The notes beneath the pieces were generated by a model. The model was not told the DNA's origin and did no database searches. It saw only the letters and a list, made by a program, of their open reading frames with translations. This document shows, one piece after another, positions 39,988 to 48,811 of a stretch of 63,629 bases of DNA (position 1 is its first letter; every line of letters starts with the position of its first letter). The stretch is from Gammaproteobacteria bacterium (GTDB taxonomy: Bacteria; Pseudomonadota; Gammaproteobacteria; Steroidobacterales; Steroidobacteraceae): NCBI GenBank assembly GCA_025359205.1, contig JANYHD010000014.1, positions 1-63,629 of the forward strand, in the 5' to 3' direction. The position numbers and the translations under genes were made by a program.

Positions 39988-41769
39988 TCACACTTGTGTT
40001 TCGAGCCGTCGCCCGATCTGATCGAGTTCCTCGTACAGTGCGACGGGCGTGCGCGCACCGAACCCCTGCAGGTAGACGCGCACCTCGGCAAGTTCGCGCT
40101 GCAGCGCTGAGGCAGGCACCGAGGTCAGCTCGGCCAGCACGGCCGGATCAATTTCGACACCGGTGACATTCAGGTCCTGCGGGCGCGGCAGCAGCCCGAT
40201 GGCGCCGTCCTGAGCACCCACGCGCCCGGCGCAGCGTTCGAGCATCCAGTGCAGCACGCGCAGGTTCTCGCCGTATCCGGGCCATAGGTACTGGCCGGCG
40301 GCATTCTGGCGAAACCAGTTGACGTGAAAGATGCGCGGCGCGTGCGCGAGGCGCTGGCCCATGCGCAGCCAGTGCGCGAAGTAATCGCCGAAGTTGTAGC
40401 CCGTGAAAGGTTTCATCGCCATCGGATCGCGGCGCACGACGCCGACCTGTCCAGTGGCCGCGGCCGTGGTCTCCGAGGCGACCGAGGCCGCGACCAGCAC
40501 GCCGTGCTGCCAGCTGCGCGCCTCGTAGACCAGCGGCGCCAGCTCGCGCCTGCGACCGCCGAAGATCAGCGCCGAGATGGGCACGCCGTGCGGGTCCTCG
40601 GCTGCTGTGCTGTAACTCGGGTTCTGCGTAGCCGCGACCGTGAAGCGTGAATTCGGGTGCGCAGCCGGGCCGTTGGCCGCGTCATAGGGGCGCCCGCGCC
40701 AGTCGGTGACCGGCACGTGCTTCTTGCGGCCTTCCCACCAGGGCTCGTTGTCGGCGGTGAGCGCGACGTTGGTGAAGATCGCATCGTGGCTGATCATGTC
40801 AAAGGCGTTGCGGTTGGTCGCGCGGTTCGTGCCTGGTACGACGCCGAAGTATCCCGCTTCCGGATTGATGGCCCACAGGCGCCCATCGTCGCCTGGCTGC
40901 AGCCAGGCAATATCGTCACCGATCGTAAATACCTTCCATCCTGGCAGTGATTCCGGCGGAATGAGCATTGCAAGGTTGGTTTTGCCGCAGGACGAAGGAA
41001 AGGCGGCCGCCACGTAGTGGGTTTCGCCAGCCGGATTCTGCAGTCCCGCGATCAGCATGTGCTCGGCGAGCCAGCCCTCGCTGCGCGCCTGGAAGCTGGC
41101 GATGCGCAGCGCGTGGCATTTCTTGCCCAGCAGCGCATTGCCGCCATAGCCGGAGCCGAAGCTCTCGATCGCGAGCTCTTCGGGGTAGTGCATGATGAAG
41201 CGGCGCGCGGGGTCGAGCTCGCCGGTGGAATGGAGTCCACGCACGAAGCTGCCGTCGAGGGCGATGCGCTCGAGCGCCGCCCGGCCCATGCGCGTCATCA
41301 TTCCCATGTTGAGCACGACGTAGGCGCTGTCAGTGATTTCCACGCCGCAGCGGGCGTAGGGCGAGTCGAGTGGTCCCATGCAATAGGGCACCACGTACAG
41401 CGTGCGGCCGCGCATGCAGCCGCGGAACAGCTCGCGCATCTGCGCGCGCGCGGCCGCGGGCGCCAGCCAGTTGTTGTTGGGGCCTGCATCTTCCTGGGAC
41501 TGCGTGCACACGAAGGTCAGGTGCTCGACGCGCGCCACATCCGCCGGGTCCGAGCGGTACAGGTAGCAGCGCGGAAAAGTCTCGGGATTGAGCGGGCGCA
41601 GCTCGCCCCGGCGAACCAGGTCCTCGCGCAGCCGGTCGCGCTCCGCCGTGGAGCCGTCGCACCAATGGACACGCTCGGGCTGAGTGAGCGCGGCGACTTC
41701 GGCGACCCAGGTCGCGACGTTTTTAGAGATATCAGGCAGTGAAGCGAGGGTATGGGGCGCGCTCGCCAT
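39988..41769 (-). CDS. pckG: Phosphoenolpyruvate carboxykinase (GTP)
   Basis: 593 aa from the ATG at 41769 (MASAPHTLASLPD), with AAGGA 6 bases upstream; a longer frame to 42048 overlaps the divergent helicase gene. Converts oxaloacetate and GTP to PEP, CO2 and GDP in gluconeogenesis. FPSSCGKTNLAML is the P-loop with the reactive Cys of GTP-type enzymes. NPEAGYFGVVPGT, FTVAATQNPSYS and DPHGVPISALIFGGRR are further signatures. It is convergent with the cyclase-FHA gene, 6 bases apart. A TATACT -10 (minus strand, 41799-41794) lies 24 bases before the start. Confidence 0.95.
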   Translation of the reverse strand: MASAPHTLASLPDISKNVATWVAEVAALTQPERVHWCDGSTAERDRLREDLVRRGELRPLNPETFPRCYLYRSDPADVARVEHLTFVCTQSQEDAGPNNNWLAPAAARAQMRELFRGCMRGRTLYVVPYCMGPLDSPYARCGVEITDSAYVVLNMGMMTRMGRAALERIALDGSFVRGLHSTGELDPARRFIMHYPEELAIESFGSGYGGNALLGKKCHALRIASFQARSEGWLAEHMLIAGLQNPAGETHYVAAAFPSSCGKTNLAMLIPPESLPGWKVFTIGDDIAWLQPGDDGRLWAINPEAGYFGVVPGTNRATNRNAFDMISHDAIFTNVALTADNEPWWEGRKKHVPVTDWRGRPYDAANGPAAHPNSRFTVAATQNPSYSTAAEDPHGVPISALIFGGRRRELAPLVYEARSWQHGVLVAASVASETTAAATGQVGVVRRDPMAMKPFTGYNFGDYFAHWLRMGQRLAHAPRIFHVNWFRQNAAGQYLWPGYGENLRVLHWMLERCAGRVGAQDGAIGLLPRPQDLNVTGVEIDPAVLAELTSVPASALQRELAEVRVYLQGFGARTPVALYEELDQIGRRLETQV

Positions 41770-41793
41770 GGCGTATCCTTGAGTTAGCGCCCA

Positions 41794-41799
41794 AGTATA
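41794..41799 (-). promoter_or_regulatory. Candidate -10 box of pckG
   Basis: TATACT read on the minus strand, in the 92-base divergent region between pckG and yoaA. No strong -35 is found at 16-18 bases upstream, so an activator may be needed. Confidence 0.4.
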
Positions 41800-41861
41800 G
41801 CCGGCGCGTCCTGAACCAAACCTAAATCGAACCTGAAGCAATCGATTGCAACCCGCTCCGA

Positions 41862-43805
41862 ATGAATGACCTTGACGAAGTGTTTCGATCGGGCGGCACG
41901 CTCGCGCGCGCCTTCGAGGGCTTCGTGTCACGCCCCTCGCAGCGGCGCATGGCCGAGCGCATCGCACAGGCTTTCGAGCAGCGCGAACACCTGCTGGTGG
42001 AAGCCGGTACCGGTACCGGCAAGACTTTTGCCTACCTGGTGCCGGCACTGACCTCGGGCCTGCGCGTACTCATTTCCACGGGCACGCGCACCTTGCAGGA
42101 CCAGCTCTACACGCGCGATATCCCGCTGCTGGCCGGTGCGCTCGGTCGCCCGCTGACCACGGCACTGCTGAAGGGTCGCGCCAACTACCTGTGCCTGGCG
42201 AAGCTCTCTGGCGGAGCCGGCGCGCAGCAGGCGCTGCTCGCCGACGCGGAGCCCGCCCTCATGGCGCAGGTGCGCGAGTGGGCCGCCACGACCCGGAGCG
42301 GCGACCTGGCCGAAGTGGCCGCGCTCGGCGAGTCGCACCCGCTGCGCGCGCAACTGACCAGCACGCGCGAGGGCTGCACTGGCGCGCGTTGTGCCGAGTT
42401 CTCGCGCTGCCACGTGTTCGCCGCACGGCGCGCTGCACTCGAGGCTGACCTGGTGGTCGTCAATCACCACCTGTTGCTGGCGGATCTGGCGCTGAAGGAA
42501 GAAGGCTTCGGCGAACTGCTGCCTGGCGTCGACGTGCTGATCCTCGATGAGGCGCATCAGCTGCCCGACCTGGCCGCCGAGTTCTTCGGCGTGTCCTGCT
42601 CCAGCCGCCAGTTCGAGGCGCTGCTCATCGATGCGCGCGCCGAGCTGGCGGCGGTGGCAGTGCCTGCCGGAGAAATCACCAGGCTCCACAAGCTGGTCGA
42701 ACAGCCATTGCGCGCCATGGGGGAGCGCTTCGGCCGGCAGGAGCGCCGGCTCGCCTGGGAAGAGCTCGCGGCTGGCGCGCGCGGCGACTGTACGGCGCTG
42801 CACGGCGGGCTGGTGGAGTTCGCGCGTGGACTGGAGGCGCAGAGCGATGCAGCTGGAGTCGTGCAGTGCGCGGCGCGCGCCCGCGCGCTGGCCGCGGACC
42901 TGGCGCAGGTGATGAGTGAACCCGAGGAGGCGCAGGCCGGGGGGGCGCGCAGCGTGGCGGTGACGAATCGCGGCTTTGCCTTCAGTCTGCTGCCCTATGA
43001 CATCTCCGTTCGTTTCCGTGGGCTCGTCGACCAGCATCCGAGCGCGTGGATCTTTACCTCCGCGACGCTGGCGCTGGCGGGCAACTTCCAGCATTTCTCC
43101 TCGCGGCTTGGTCTTACGGATGCGGCCACGCTCTGCCTCGAAAGCCCCTTCGATTACGAGCGGCAGGCGCTCCTGTACCTGCCGCCGGCACTGCCCGATC
43201 CCGCCGCTCCCGGGTACACCGAGGCCGTGCTCGCCGCGGCGCGTCCGCTGCTCGAGGCCAGCGACGGTGGCGCCTTCCTGTTGTTCACGAGTCATCGCGC
43301 GCTGCGCATCGCGGCGCAGTCGCTGCGCGCGCAGGTCTGGCCCGCCGACTGGCCGCTGCTGGTGCAGAACGAAGCGCCACGCGAGCTGCTGCTGCGGCGT
43401 TTTCGCGAATCTGGTCGCGCCGTGCTGCTCGGCACTGCCAGCTTCTGGGAAGGCGTGGATGTGCAGGGCGTCGCTCTGCGCCTGGTGGTGATCGACAAAC
43501 TGCCGTTTGCTTCGCCCGAAGATCCGCAGGTGCGCGCGCGCGCGCAGTACCTGCAATCGCAGGGCATCAATGCCTTTCGCGACTACCAGCTGCCCGAGGC
43601 GGCTCTCGCGCTCAAGCAGGGCGTGGGCCGGCTGATCCGCAGCGAGGAGGATCGCGGCGTGGTCATGCTCTGCGACCCGCGGCTGCTGACGCGCGGCTAT
43701 GGCCGCTCGCTCTTGGCCAGCCTGCCGCCATTGCGACCGACGCGCGACGCCGACGAGGCCATCGTCCTGCTGCGCCGTAGCGCCCGCGAGCTGGAGCCGG
43801 CGTGA
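41862..43805 (+). CDS. yoaA: ATP-dependent DNA helicase, DinG/YoaA family
   Basis: 647 aa XPD-like 5'-3' superfamily 2 helicase. GTGTGKT (residues 49-55) is Walker A, DEAH (229-232) is Walker B, and KQGVGRLIRSEEDRG is motif VI. Four cysteines at 111, 172, 177 and 183 occupy the iron-sulphur cluster positions, as expected for YoaA/DinG/XPD. SAT-type motif III appears as TSATLAL. Takes part in repair of stalled forks; YoaA in E. coli works with HolC. The stop overlaps the tsaB start by 4 bases, so the two are coupled. Confidence 0.92.
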   Translation: MNDLDEVFRSGGTLARAFEGFVSRPSQRRMAERIAQAFEQREHLLVEAGTGTGKTFAYLVPALTSGLRVLISTGTRTLQDQLYTRDIPLLAGALGRPLTTALLKGRANYLCLAKLSGGAGAQQALLADAEPALMAQVREWAATTRSGDLAEVAALGESHPLRAQLTSTREGCTGARCAEFSRCHVFAARRAALEADLVVVNHHLLLADLALKEEGFGELLPGVDVLILDEAHQLPDLAAEFFGVSCSSRQFEALLIDARAELAAVAVPAGEITRLHKLVEQPLRAMGERFGRQERRLAWEELAAGARGDCTALHGGLVEFARGLEAQSDAAGVVQCAARARALAADLAQVMSEPEEAQAGGARSVAVTNRGFAFSLLPYDISVRFRGLVDQHPSAWIFTSATLALAGNFQHFSSRLGLTDAATLCLESPFDYERQALLYLPPALPDPAAPGYTEAVLAAARPLLEASDGGAFLLFTSHRALRIAAQSLRAQVWPADWPLLVQNEAPRELLLRRFRESGRAVLLGTASFWEGVDVQGVALRLVVIDKLPFASPEDPQVRARAQYLQSQGINAFRDYQLPEAALALKQGVGRLIRSEEDRGVVMLCDPRLLTRGYGRSLLASLPPLRPTRDADEAIVLLRRSARELEPA

Positions 43806-44500
43806 AGCTGCTGGCGCTCGATACTGCGACCGAGTGGTGCAGCGTGGCCCTGTGGTCGGACGGTATTTTGCTCGAACGGGAGATGCGCACCGAGCGCGGC
43901 CATGGCGACCAAGTGCTGGCGATGGTGGACGAGTTGCTGACGCAGTCCGGCATGAGGCTTGCCGAGCTCGACGCGATCGCATTCGGCCGCGGGCCTGGCG
44001 CGTTCACCGGCTTGCGGCTCGCCGCCAGCGTCACGCAGGGACTCGCTTACTCGGCGAAACTCCCGGTGATTCCTGTTTCCGACCTGCGTGCGCTGGCGCA
44101 GCAGTGTCTTGCCGGCGCGGCCGACGGTGCGCGCGCCCTCGCCTGCCACGACGCCCGCATGGGCGAGGTGTATTGGGCGGGATTCACCGCCGCCGGTGGT
44201 CATGCGAGCGCCGCCACCGCTGAAACTGTGGCACACCCGCAAGTCATGCTTGCGGCCGCGCAGTCCTGGCTCGGCCATGCACCCGCCGCGGGCGCGGGTA
44301 GCGGCTTCGCGGTCTATCCGGCGCTGGCGCCGCTGGCCGCGCGGCTCGAACCGCTGCGCGCGGACGCGCACCCGCGCGCCCGCGAGGTCGCGCAGCTCGC
44401 TATCCACGATGGCATGCGCGTGGCAGTGCCGCCAGAACAGGCCTGTCCCGTCTACCTGCGCAACAATGTGGCGGCGAGCAGTGCAGAGCGCTCGAACTGA
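43802..44500 (+). CDS. tsaB: tRNA threonylcarbamoyladenosine biosynthesis protein TsaB
   Basis: 232 aa, starting at the GTG that overlaps the yoaA stop (GTGA). LALDTATEWCSVAL opens the ASKHA fold and FGRGPGAFTGLRLA is the characteristic nucleotide-fold loop. DARMGEVYWAGF follows in the middle. TsaB is the non-catalytic partner that holds TsaD and TsaE for t6A formation at position 37 of ANN-decoding tRNAs. The yoaA-tsaB linkage is common in gammaproteobacteria, which supports both calls. Confidence 0.94.
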   Translation: MKLLALDTATEWCSVALWSDGILLEREMRTERGHGDQVLAMVDELLTQSGMRLAELDAIAFGRGPGAFTGLRLAASVTQGLAYSAKLPVIPVSDLRALAQQCLAGAADGARALACHDARMGEVYWAGFTAAGGHASAATAETVAHPQVMLAAAQSWLGHAPAAGAGSGFAVYPALAPLAARLEPLRADAHPRAREVAQLAIHDGMRVAVPPEQACPVYLRNNVAASSAERSN

Positions 44501-44501
44501 C

Positions 44502-45422
44502 ATGCTGGGAGCGGCAGAAACCGCGGAATTGCTGCCCTACGCGGCCCTGGTGGACGCACTGCGCACGGCTGCGCTCGAAACCAACGCGGGAAAGATCAAC
44601 TGCCCGCAGCGCCAGGTGCTGTCGATGGGCGAGGGCGGTGCCGTGTTGTCGATGGTGGCAGTCGCTGCCGATCTCACCGTGCACAAACTGGTCACAGTGG
44701 TGCCGGGCAATGCGCAGCGGGGCCTGCCGACCATCCAGGGCCAGGTGAGCGTGATGAGTTCGGTGAGTGGCGAGCTGCTCCTGTTGCTGGATGGTGCCAC
44801 GGTGACCGGCTGCCGCACCGCGGCCCTGTCCATGCTTGGCGTCGTGACGCTCATGGCCGCTGCGCCTCGTTGCGTACGCATCTACGGTACGGGCACGCAG
44901 GCGCGCCATCATCTGCGCGCGCTCGCAGCGCTCTACCCCGAGGCGCGAGTTCAGGTCGCCGGGCGAACGAGCGCGGCTGCGATGGCGTTCTGCGCCGCGC
45001 ACGCGCGCGAATTCCCGGCGTTATCGGCAGCTCCGCCTGGGCCGCTGGGCGAGGAGGTGGACCTGATCATCACCTGCACGACCAGCCCGGAGCCGGTCTA
45101 TCGTGAGAGCGCGCGCCCGCGTCGACTTGTCATCGCCGTCGGCGCCTACACGCCGCAAGCCGCGGAAGTGGCCGCGGCGACGGTACGGGGCAGCGCGCTG
45201 TACGTCGACGACCCGGTCAATGCACGTGCTGAGGCTGGTGACCTGCTGCGCGCTGGCGTCGATTGGCAGCAGGTCCGCTCCATCGCTCAGGCGGTTGGCG
45301 CGGGCGTGCCGACGGGACCGACGCTGTTTAAAACTGTAGGCAGCGCCGCGTGGGACTTGGCCGCGGCCCGGGTTGCGGTGGCGCGAGCTGGTTGTAACAA
45401 ATCTGTCATGGGGCAACGCTAA
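44502..45422 (+). CDS. Ornithine cyclodeaminase / mu-crystallin family NAD(P)-dependent protein
   Basis: 306 aa from the ATG at 44502, 1 base after the tsaB stop. RIYGTGTQARHHLRAL is the Rossmann dinucleotide-binding loop, and LLLDGATVTGCRTAALS is the substrate-side signature of the family. VDLIITCTTSPEPVY and DDPVNARAEAGDL follow in the usual order. Members act as ornithine cyclodeaminases or, more often in this size class, Delta1-pyrroline-2-carboxylate reductases for proline or hydroxyproline-type imino acids. The substrate here is not decided. The last 31 bases contain the Pho box of phoB. Confidence 0.8.
   Translation: MLGAAETAELLPYAALVDALRTAALETNAGKINCPQRQVLSMGEGGAVLSMVAVAADLTVHKLVTVVPGNAQRGLPTIQGQVSVMSSVSGELLLLLDGATVTGCRTAALSMLGVVTLMAAAPRCVRIYGTGTQARHHLRALAALYPEARVQVAGRTSAAAMAFCAAHAREFPALSAAPPGPLGEEVDLIITCTTSPEPVYRESARPRRLVIAVGAYTPQAAEVAAATVRGSALYVDDPVNARAEAGDLLRAGVDWQQVRSIAQAVGAGVPTGPTLFKTVGSAAWDLAAARVAVARAGCNKSVMGQR
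45392..45409 (+). promoter_or_regulatory. Pho box controlling phoB
   Basis: The 18 bases TTGTAACAAATCTGTCAT match the E. coli consensus CTGTCATAWAWCTGTCAY at 15 positions, with an intact second half (CTGTCAT). Exactly 10 bases later is TAACGT (45420-45425), a plausible -10, giving the standard PhoB class II layout. It lies within the 3' end of the preceding reductase gene, 45 bases before the phoB ATG. It implies autoregulation by PhoB. Confidence 0.75.
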
Positions 45423-45453
45423 CGTGGCGCCGGCCGGGCGAGTGCGCATCCCT

Positions 45454-46152
45454 ATGACACCCAAGCATATTCTGATCGTCGAAGACGAACGGCCGATCCG
45501 CGAGATGATCGCATTCGGCCTGAAGCGCGCCGGCTTTGAGGTGCGCGAGGCCGAAGACAGCCGCTCGGCCCGCTCCGCGCTGGCGGATCGCCGGCCAGAT
45601 CTCATGCTGGTCGACTGGATGCTGCCCGACACCAGCGGACTGGAGCTGACCCGCTCGCTGAAGCGCGAGCGCGAGACGCGCGACCTGCCGATCATCATGC
45701 TTACCGCACGCGCCGCCGAGGCCGACAAGGTGGCCGGCCTCGATGGCGGCGCCGACGACTACCTGACCAAACCCTTCTCGCCCCGCGAGCTGCTGGCGCG
45801 GGTGAACGCACTGCTGCGCCGCGCCTCGGGCCAGGATGAAGGAGAGGAGGTGGCGCGCGGTGCGCTTTTGCTGGATCGCGCCGGCCATCGCGTGAACTCC
45901 TCGGGTCGGCCGGTGGTCATGGGCCCGACGGAATACCGCCTGCTCGAATTCTTCATGCTGCACCCCGATCGCGTATACAGTCGCGAACAGCTCCTGGATC
46001 GTGTCTGGGGAGGCAATGTCTACGTGGAAGAGCGCACCATTGACGTGCACATCCGCAGGCTTCGCAAGGCGCTCGAAGACTTCGATTGCGACCAATATAT
46101 CCAGACGGTACGCGGCGCCGGATACCGCTTTTCGGTGCGCGTAGACGCTTGA
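45454..46152 (+). CDS. phoB: Phosphate regulon response regulator PhoB
   Basis: 232 aa OmpR-type regulator from the ATG at 45454. Receiver domain: ILIVEDERPIREM (acidic pocket), DLMLVDWMLPDTSG (phospho-acceptor Asp in LVDWML), TARAAEADK and LTKPFSPREL (conserved Lys). The C-terminal winged-helix part contains MGPTEYRLLEFFMLHPDRVY and VDVHIRRLRK-like segments. Binds Pho boxes during phosphate starvation; three are visible in this window, including its own. The stop overlaps the phoR TTG start. Confidence 0.95.
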   Translation: MTPKHILIVEDERPIREMIAFGLKRAGFEVREAEDSRSARSALADRRPDLMLVDWMLPDTSGLELTRSLKRERETRDLPIIMLTARAAEADKVAGLDGGADDYLTKPFSPRELLARVNALLRRASGQDEGEEVARGALLLDRAGHRVNSSGRPVVMGPTEYRLLEFFMLHPDRVYSREQLLDRVWGGNVYVEERTIDVHIRRLRKALEDFDCDQYIQTVRGAGYRFSVRVDA

Positions 46153-47477
46153 GGTCGGGCACGAAAGCAGGCCTCGGCGTTTCCGGCTGGTGGGGCCTGG
46201 CGGCGCATGTCTCGCTCGCGCTTGCTGCTGCGGTGGTGGCCGGGCTGTTCCTGGGTCATATTGGCCGCGCGGTCGCAGTGGTGCTGGCGGTATTGCTGCT
46301 GCGCCAGCTCTACTTGCTGCAGCGGGTGCTGTTGTGGCTGCGCGCTGACCGGGTCGACATGGCTCCGGATGCCGGCGGCGCCTGGGGCGATGTGATTGGC
46401 CTGATCCTGAGGCTGTTCCGCCGCAAGCAGTATCACAAGCGGCGCATGCGCCAGTTGCTGCGTGAGCTGCGCCACTCTACTGCCGCGATACCCGACGGCG
46501 TGGTCATGCTCAATCCCGCGGCCGAGATACTCTGGTTCAATCGATCCGCCGGCGAGCTGCTGAACCTGCGCGCCCGCGGCGATGTCGGCCTGCGCATCGA
46601 CAACCTGGTGCGTCGCCCCGAGTTCGTGAATTACCTGCGTACCGGCGATTTCCGTTCGTCGGTGGTGGTGCAGGCTGGCGGCGTTTCCGACCAGTACCTC
46701 AATTTCCAGATCGTGCCCTATGGCGCGGGGCAGCTGCTTTTGCTGGTGCGCGATGTGACGCGGCAAGCGCAACTCGAGGCCATGCGCAAGGACTTCGTCG
46801 CCAATGCGTCACACGAACTGCGCTCGCCCCTGACCGTGATCTCGGGTTACCTCGAGACGCTGGCGCAGGACGACGCCCTTGATGCCGCGCTGGCCGGACC
46901 CATCCATGAAATGCGCCGCCAGGCCCTGCGTATGACGGCCATCGTGCAGGACCTGCTCGAGCTATCGCGCCTCGAGGCCGAGGGCGGAGCTCCACCGGGC
47001 GAGCCCATCAGCGTTGACGCCCTGATGCTGAGGCTGCGAACCGACCTGCTGGCGCGCAACAAATCGGCGCTGGACGTGCGCATTGAAGTACTGGCAACCG
47101 AGCAGCTGCTGGGCACGGAAGCGCAGATCCATTCCGCCTTCGCCAACCTGCTCGAGAACGCCGCCAAATACACGCCGTCGGGTGGCGTCATCACTATGCG
47201 TTGGTCATGTAACGAACAGGGCGGGCAATTCTCGGTGACCGACACCGGCATAGGCATTGCGCCCGAACATATCCCGCGGCTGACCGAGCGCTTCTACCGC
47301 GTCGATGCCGGGCGCAGCCGCGCCAGCGGTGGTTCGGGCCTCGGCCTCGCCATCGTCAAGCATGTGCTGCAGCGGCATGGCGCCACCCTGCAGATTGAAA
47401 GCGAGGAGGGCCGCGGCAGCACCTTTACCTGCCTGTTTCCGCCCGCACGCTTGTGGCCAGCCACGCAGGGTCACTAG
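46149..47477 (+). CDS. phoR: Phosphate regulon sensor histidine kinase PhoR
   Basis: 442 aa from a TTG at 46149 that overlaps the phoB stop (TTGA). The next in-frame ATGs would remove the membrane region, and the frame upstream reads through phoB. Two N-terminal membrane helices with almost no periplasmic loop are followed by a PAS domain (ELRHSTAAIPDGVVMLNPAA), HisKA with FVANASHELRSPLTVISGYL (the His is the phosphorylation site) and an HATPase domain (NLLENAAKYTPSG, DTGIGIAPEH, GGSGLGLAIVKH). This matches PhoR, which senses via PstSCAB-PhoU rather than a periplasmic ligand. Confidence 0.94.
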   Translation: MRSGTKAGLGVSGWWGLAAHVSLALAAAVVAGLFLGHIGRAVAVVLAVLLLRQLYLLQRVLLWLRADRVDMAPDAGGAWGDVIGLILRLFRRKQYHKRRMRQLLRELRHSTAAIPDGVVMLNPAAEILWFNRSAGELLNLRARGDVGLRIDNLVRRPEFVNYLRTGDFRSSVVVQAGGVSDQYLNFQIVPYGAGQLLLLVRDVTRQAQLEAMRKDFVANASHELRSPLTVISGYLETLAQDDALDAALAGPIHEMRRQALRMTAIVQDLLELSRLEAEGGAPPGEPISVDALMLRLRTDLLARNKSALDVRIEVLATEQLLGTEAQIHSAFANLLENAAKYTPSGGVITMRWSCNEQGGQFSVTDTGIGIAPEHIPRLTERFYRVDAGRSRASGGSGLGLAIVKHVLQRHGATLQIESEEGRGSTFTCLFPPARLWPATQGH

Positions 47478-47566
47478 GGCAGAGTCACCAGGATCGTGTG
47501 CCGGCGCGCATTTTTTTATGGCCCAGTGGGCTATAGTTAGCGTCAACAGCCGTCAGGAATTCGCTC

Positions 47567-48295
47567 ATGGAAGCTGCTGATCTCTCGCACCACACCTCGC
47601 GCCGCTTCAACGAAGACCTGGAGCGCGTGCGCGCCAAGGTGCTCGCCATGGGTGGGTTCGTCGAGGAACAGCTCAGTCATGCATTGACTGCCCTGGTCCA
47701 GGGCGACAGCGCGCTCGGGCAGTCCGTGGCGAGCCAGGACTACAAAGTCAACAGCATGGAAGTATCGATTGACGAGGAATGCAGCCGGATCCTCGCCACC
47801 CGTGCCCCGGCAGCCGGCGACCTGCGCATGGTGGTGGCGACGATCAAGACCATCACCGACCTGGAGCGCATCGGCGACGAGTGCGAGCGCATCGGCACCA
47901 TCGCCTCGCGCCTGGCCAATATCGAGCGCCCGGCCGACCGGTACCGCGAGGTCAAGCACCTTGGGCGCACCGTCCAGCTGATGGTCCACAACATGCTCGA
48001 TGCCTGTGCACGCCTTGATGCCAACCTGGCGCTCGAGACCGCGCGCAATGATCGCATCGTCGACGAGGAATACGAATCGATCCAGCGCCAGTGCATTACC
48101 TTCATGATGGAGGATCCGCGCACTATCCGCCGCGCGCTGGATGTCATGTGGGTGGTACGCTCGCTGGAGCGCATCGGCGATCACGCCAAGAACATCTGCG
48201 AGTACATCATCTACATGGTGCACGGCAAGGATATCCGCCATACCTCGCTCGAGCGGGTGGCCGAGGAACTCAAGAGCGAAGCGGCGCGCGCGTGA
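47567..48295 (+). CDS. phoU: Phosphate-signalling protein PhoU, copy 1
   Basis: 242 aa made of two three-helix PhoU repeats. Metal-binding E/D-x-x-x-D patterns appear as [14 protein letters not shown] in the first repeat and [15 protein letters not shown] in the second. Links the Pst transporter to PhoR and keeps the kinase off at high phosphate. It follows phoR by 89 bases; the gap has a TATAGT hexamer (47532-47537) but no Pho box that I can find. The stop overlaps the dsbB GTG. A close paralogue is encoded at 51514-52299. Confidence 0.93.
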   Translation: MEAADLSHHTSRRFNEDLERVRAKVLAMGGFVEEQLSHALTALVQGDSALGQSVASQDYKVNSMEVSIDEECSRILATRAPAAGDLRMVVATIKTITDLERIGDECERIGTIASRLANIERPADRYREVKHLGRTVQLMVHNMLDACARLDANLALETARNDRIVDEEYESIQRQCITFMMEDPRTIRRALDVMWVVRSLERIGDHAKNICEYIIYMVHGKDIRHTSLERVAEELKSEAARA

Positions 48296-48789
48296 TCAGC
48301 GGGTCGCCGCGTTTACTGAACCTCGCGGGGTTTCTGTGCTGTGCGGGCCTGCTGGCCTACGCCATCTACGTGCAGGGCGTGCTCGGCGTCGATCCCTGTC
48401 CGCTGTGCATCTTCCAGCGCGTTGGCGTCGCCTCGCTGGGCGTTTTCTTCCTGGCCGCGGCGCTGCACGCGCCGAGGGGTTGGGGGGCACGCGTCTACGG
48501 CGCGCTGCTGACGCTGGCCGCGCTCGTGACCATGGCGGTGGCCGCGCGCCATGTGTGGATCCAGCATCTGCCCGAGGACCAGGTGCCATCTTGCGGCGCC
48601 GGGCTCGGGTTCATGCTGGAGGAGTTTCCCGTGGCGGACGTGATCCGCAAGGTGCTCACCGGTTCGGGCGAATGCCACCAGGTGAATTGGACCTTCCTGA
48701 CGCTGGCGATGCCGACCTGGGTACTCATCGCGGCGAGCGCGCTCGGTGCGCTCGGCGTGTACGCCAACTTCGTGGCGCGGCGCCGTTGA
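48292..48789 (+). CDS. dsbB: Disulfide bond formation protein DsbB
   Basis: 165 aa inner-membrane quinone oxidoreductase that re-oxidises DsbA. Four membrane helices are visible. The first periplasmic pair is CPLC (GVDPCPLCIFQRV) and the second pair is formed by VPSCGAG and SGECHQ; both are complete. The GTG start at 48292 overlaps the phoU stop (GTGA), so expression is coupled to phoU. The gene ends 22 bases from convergent dapE. Residues such as FQRVG after CPLC are typical of the family. Confidence 0.92.
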   Translation: MISGSPRLLNLAGFLCCAGLLAYAIYVQGVLGVDPCPLCIFQRVGVASLGVFFLAAALHAPRGWGARVYGALLTLAALVTMAVAARHVWIQHLPEDQVPSCGAGLGFMLEEFPVADVIRKVLTGSGECHQVNWTFLTLAMPTWVLIAASALGALGVYANFVARRR

Positions 48790-48811
48790 AGCGCCGCCGC
48801 GGCGCGCCTAC

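Noticed and set aside
41928-43982. Very long open frame on the minus strand across yoaA and tsaB
   Set aside because: It mirrors codon-position bias of the real helicase gene, has no family motifs and no ribosome-binding site; yoaA has a full set of helicase motifs and FeS cysteines.
47478-47566. Pho box upstream of phoU copy 1
   Set aside because: The two GTCA elements are 10 rather than 11 bases apart and score poorly; only a TATAGT hexamer is notable.
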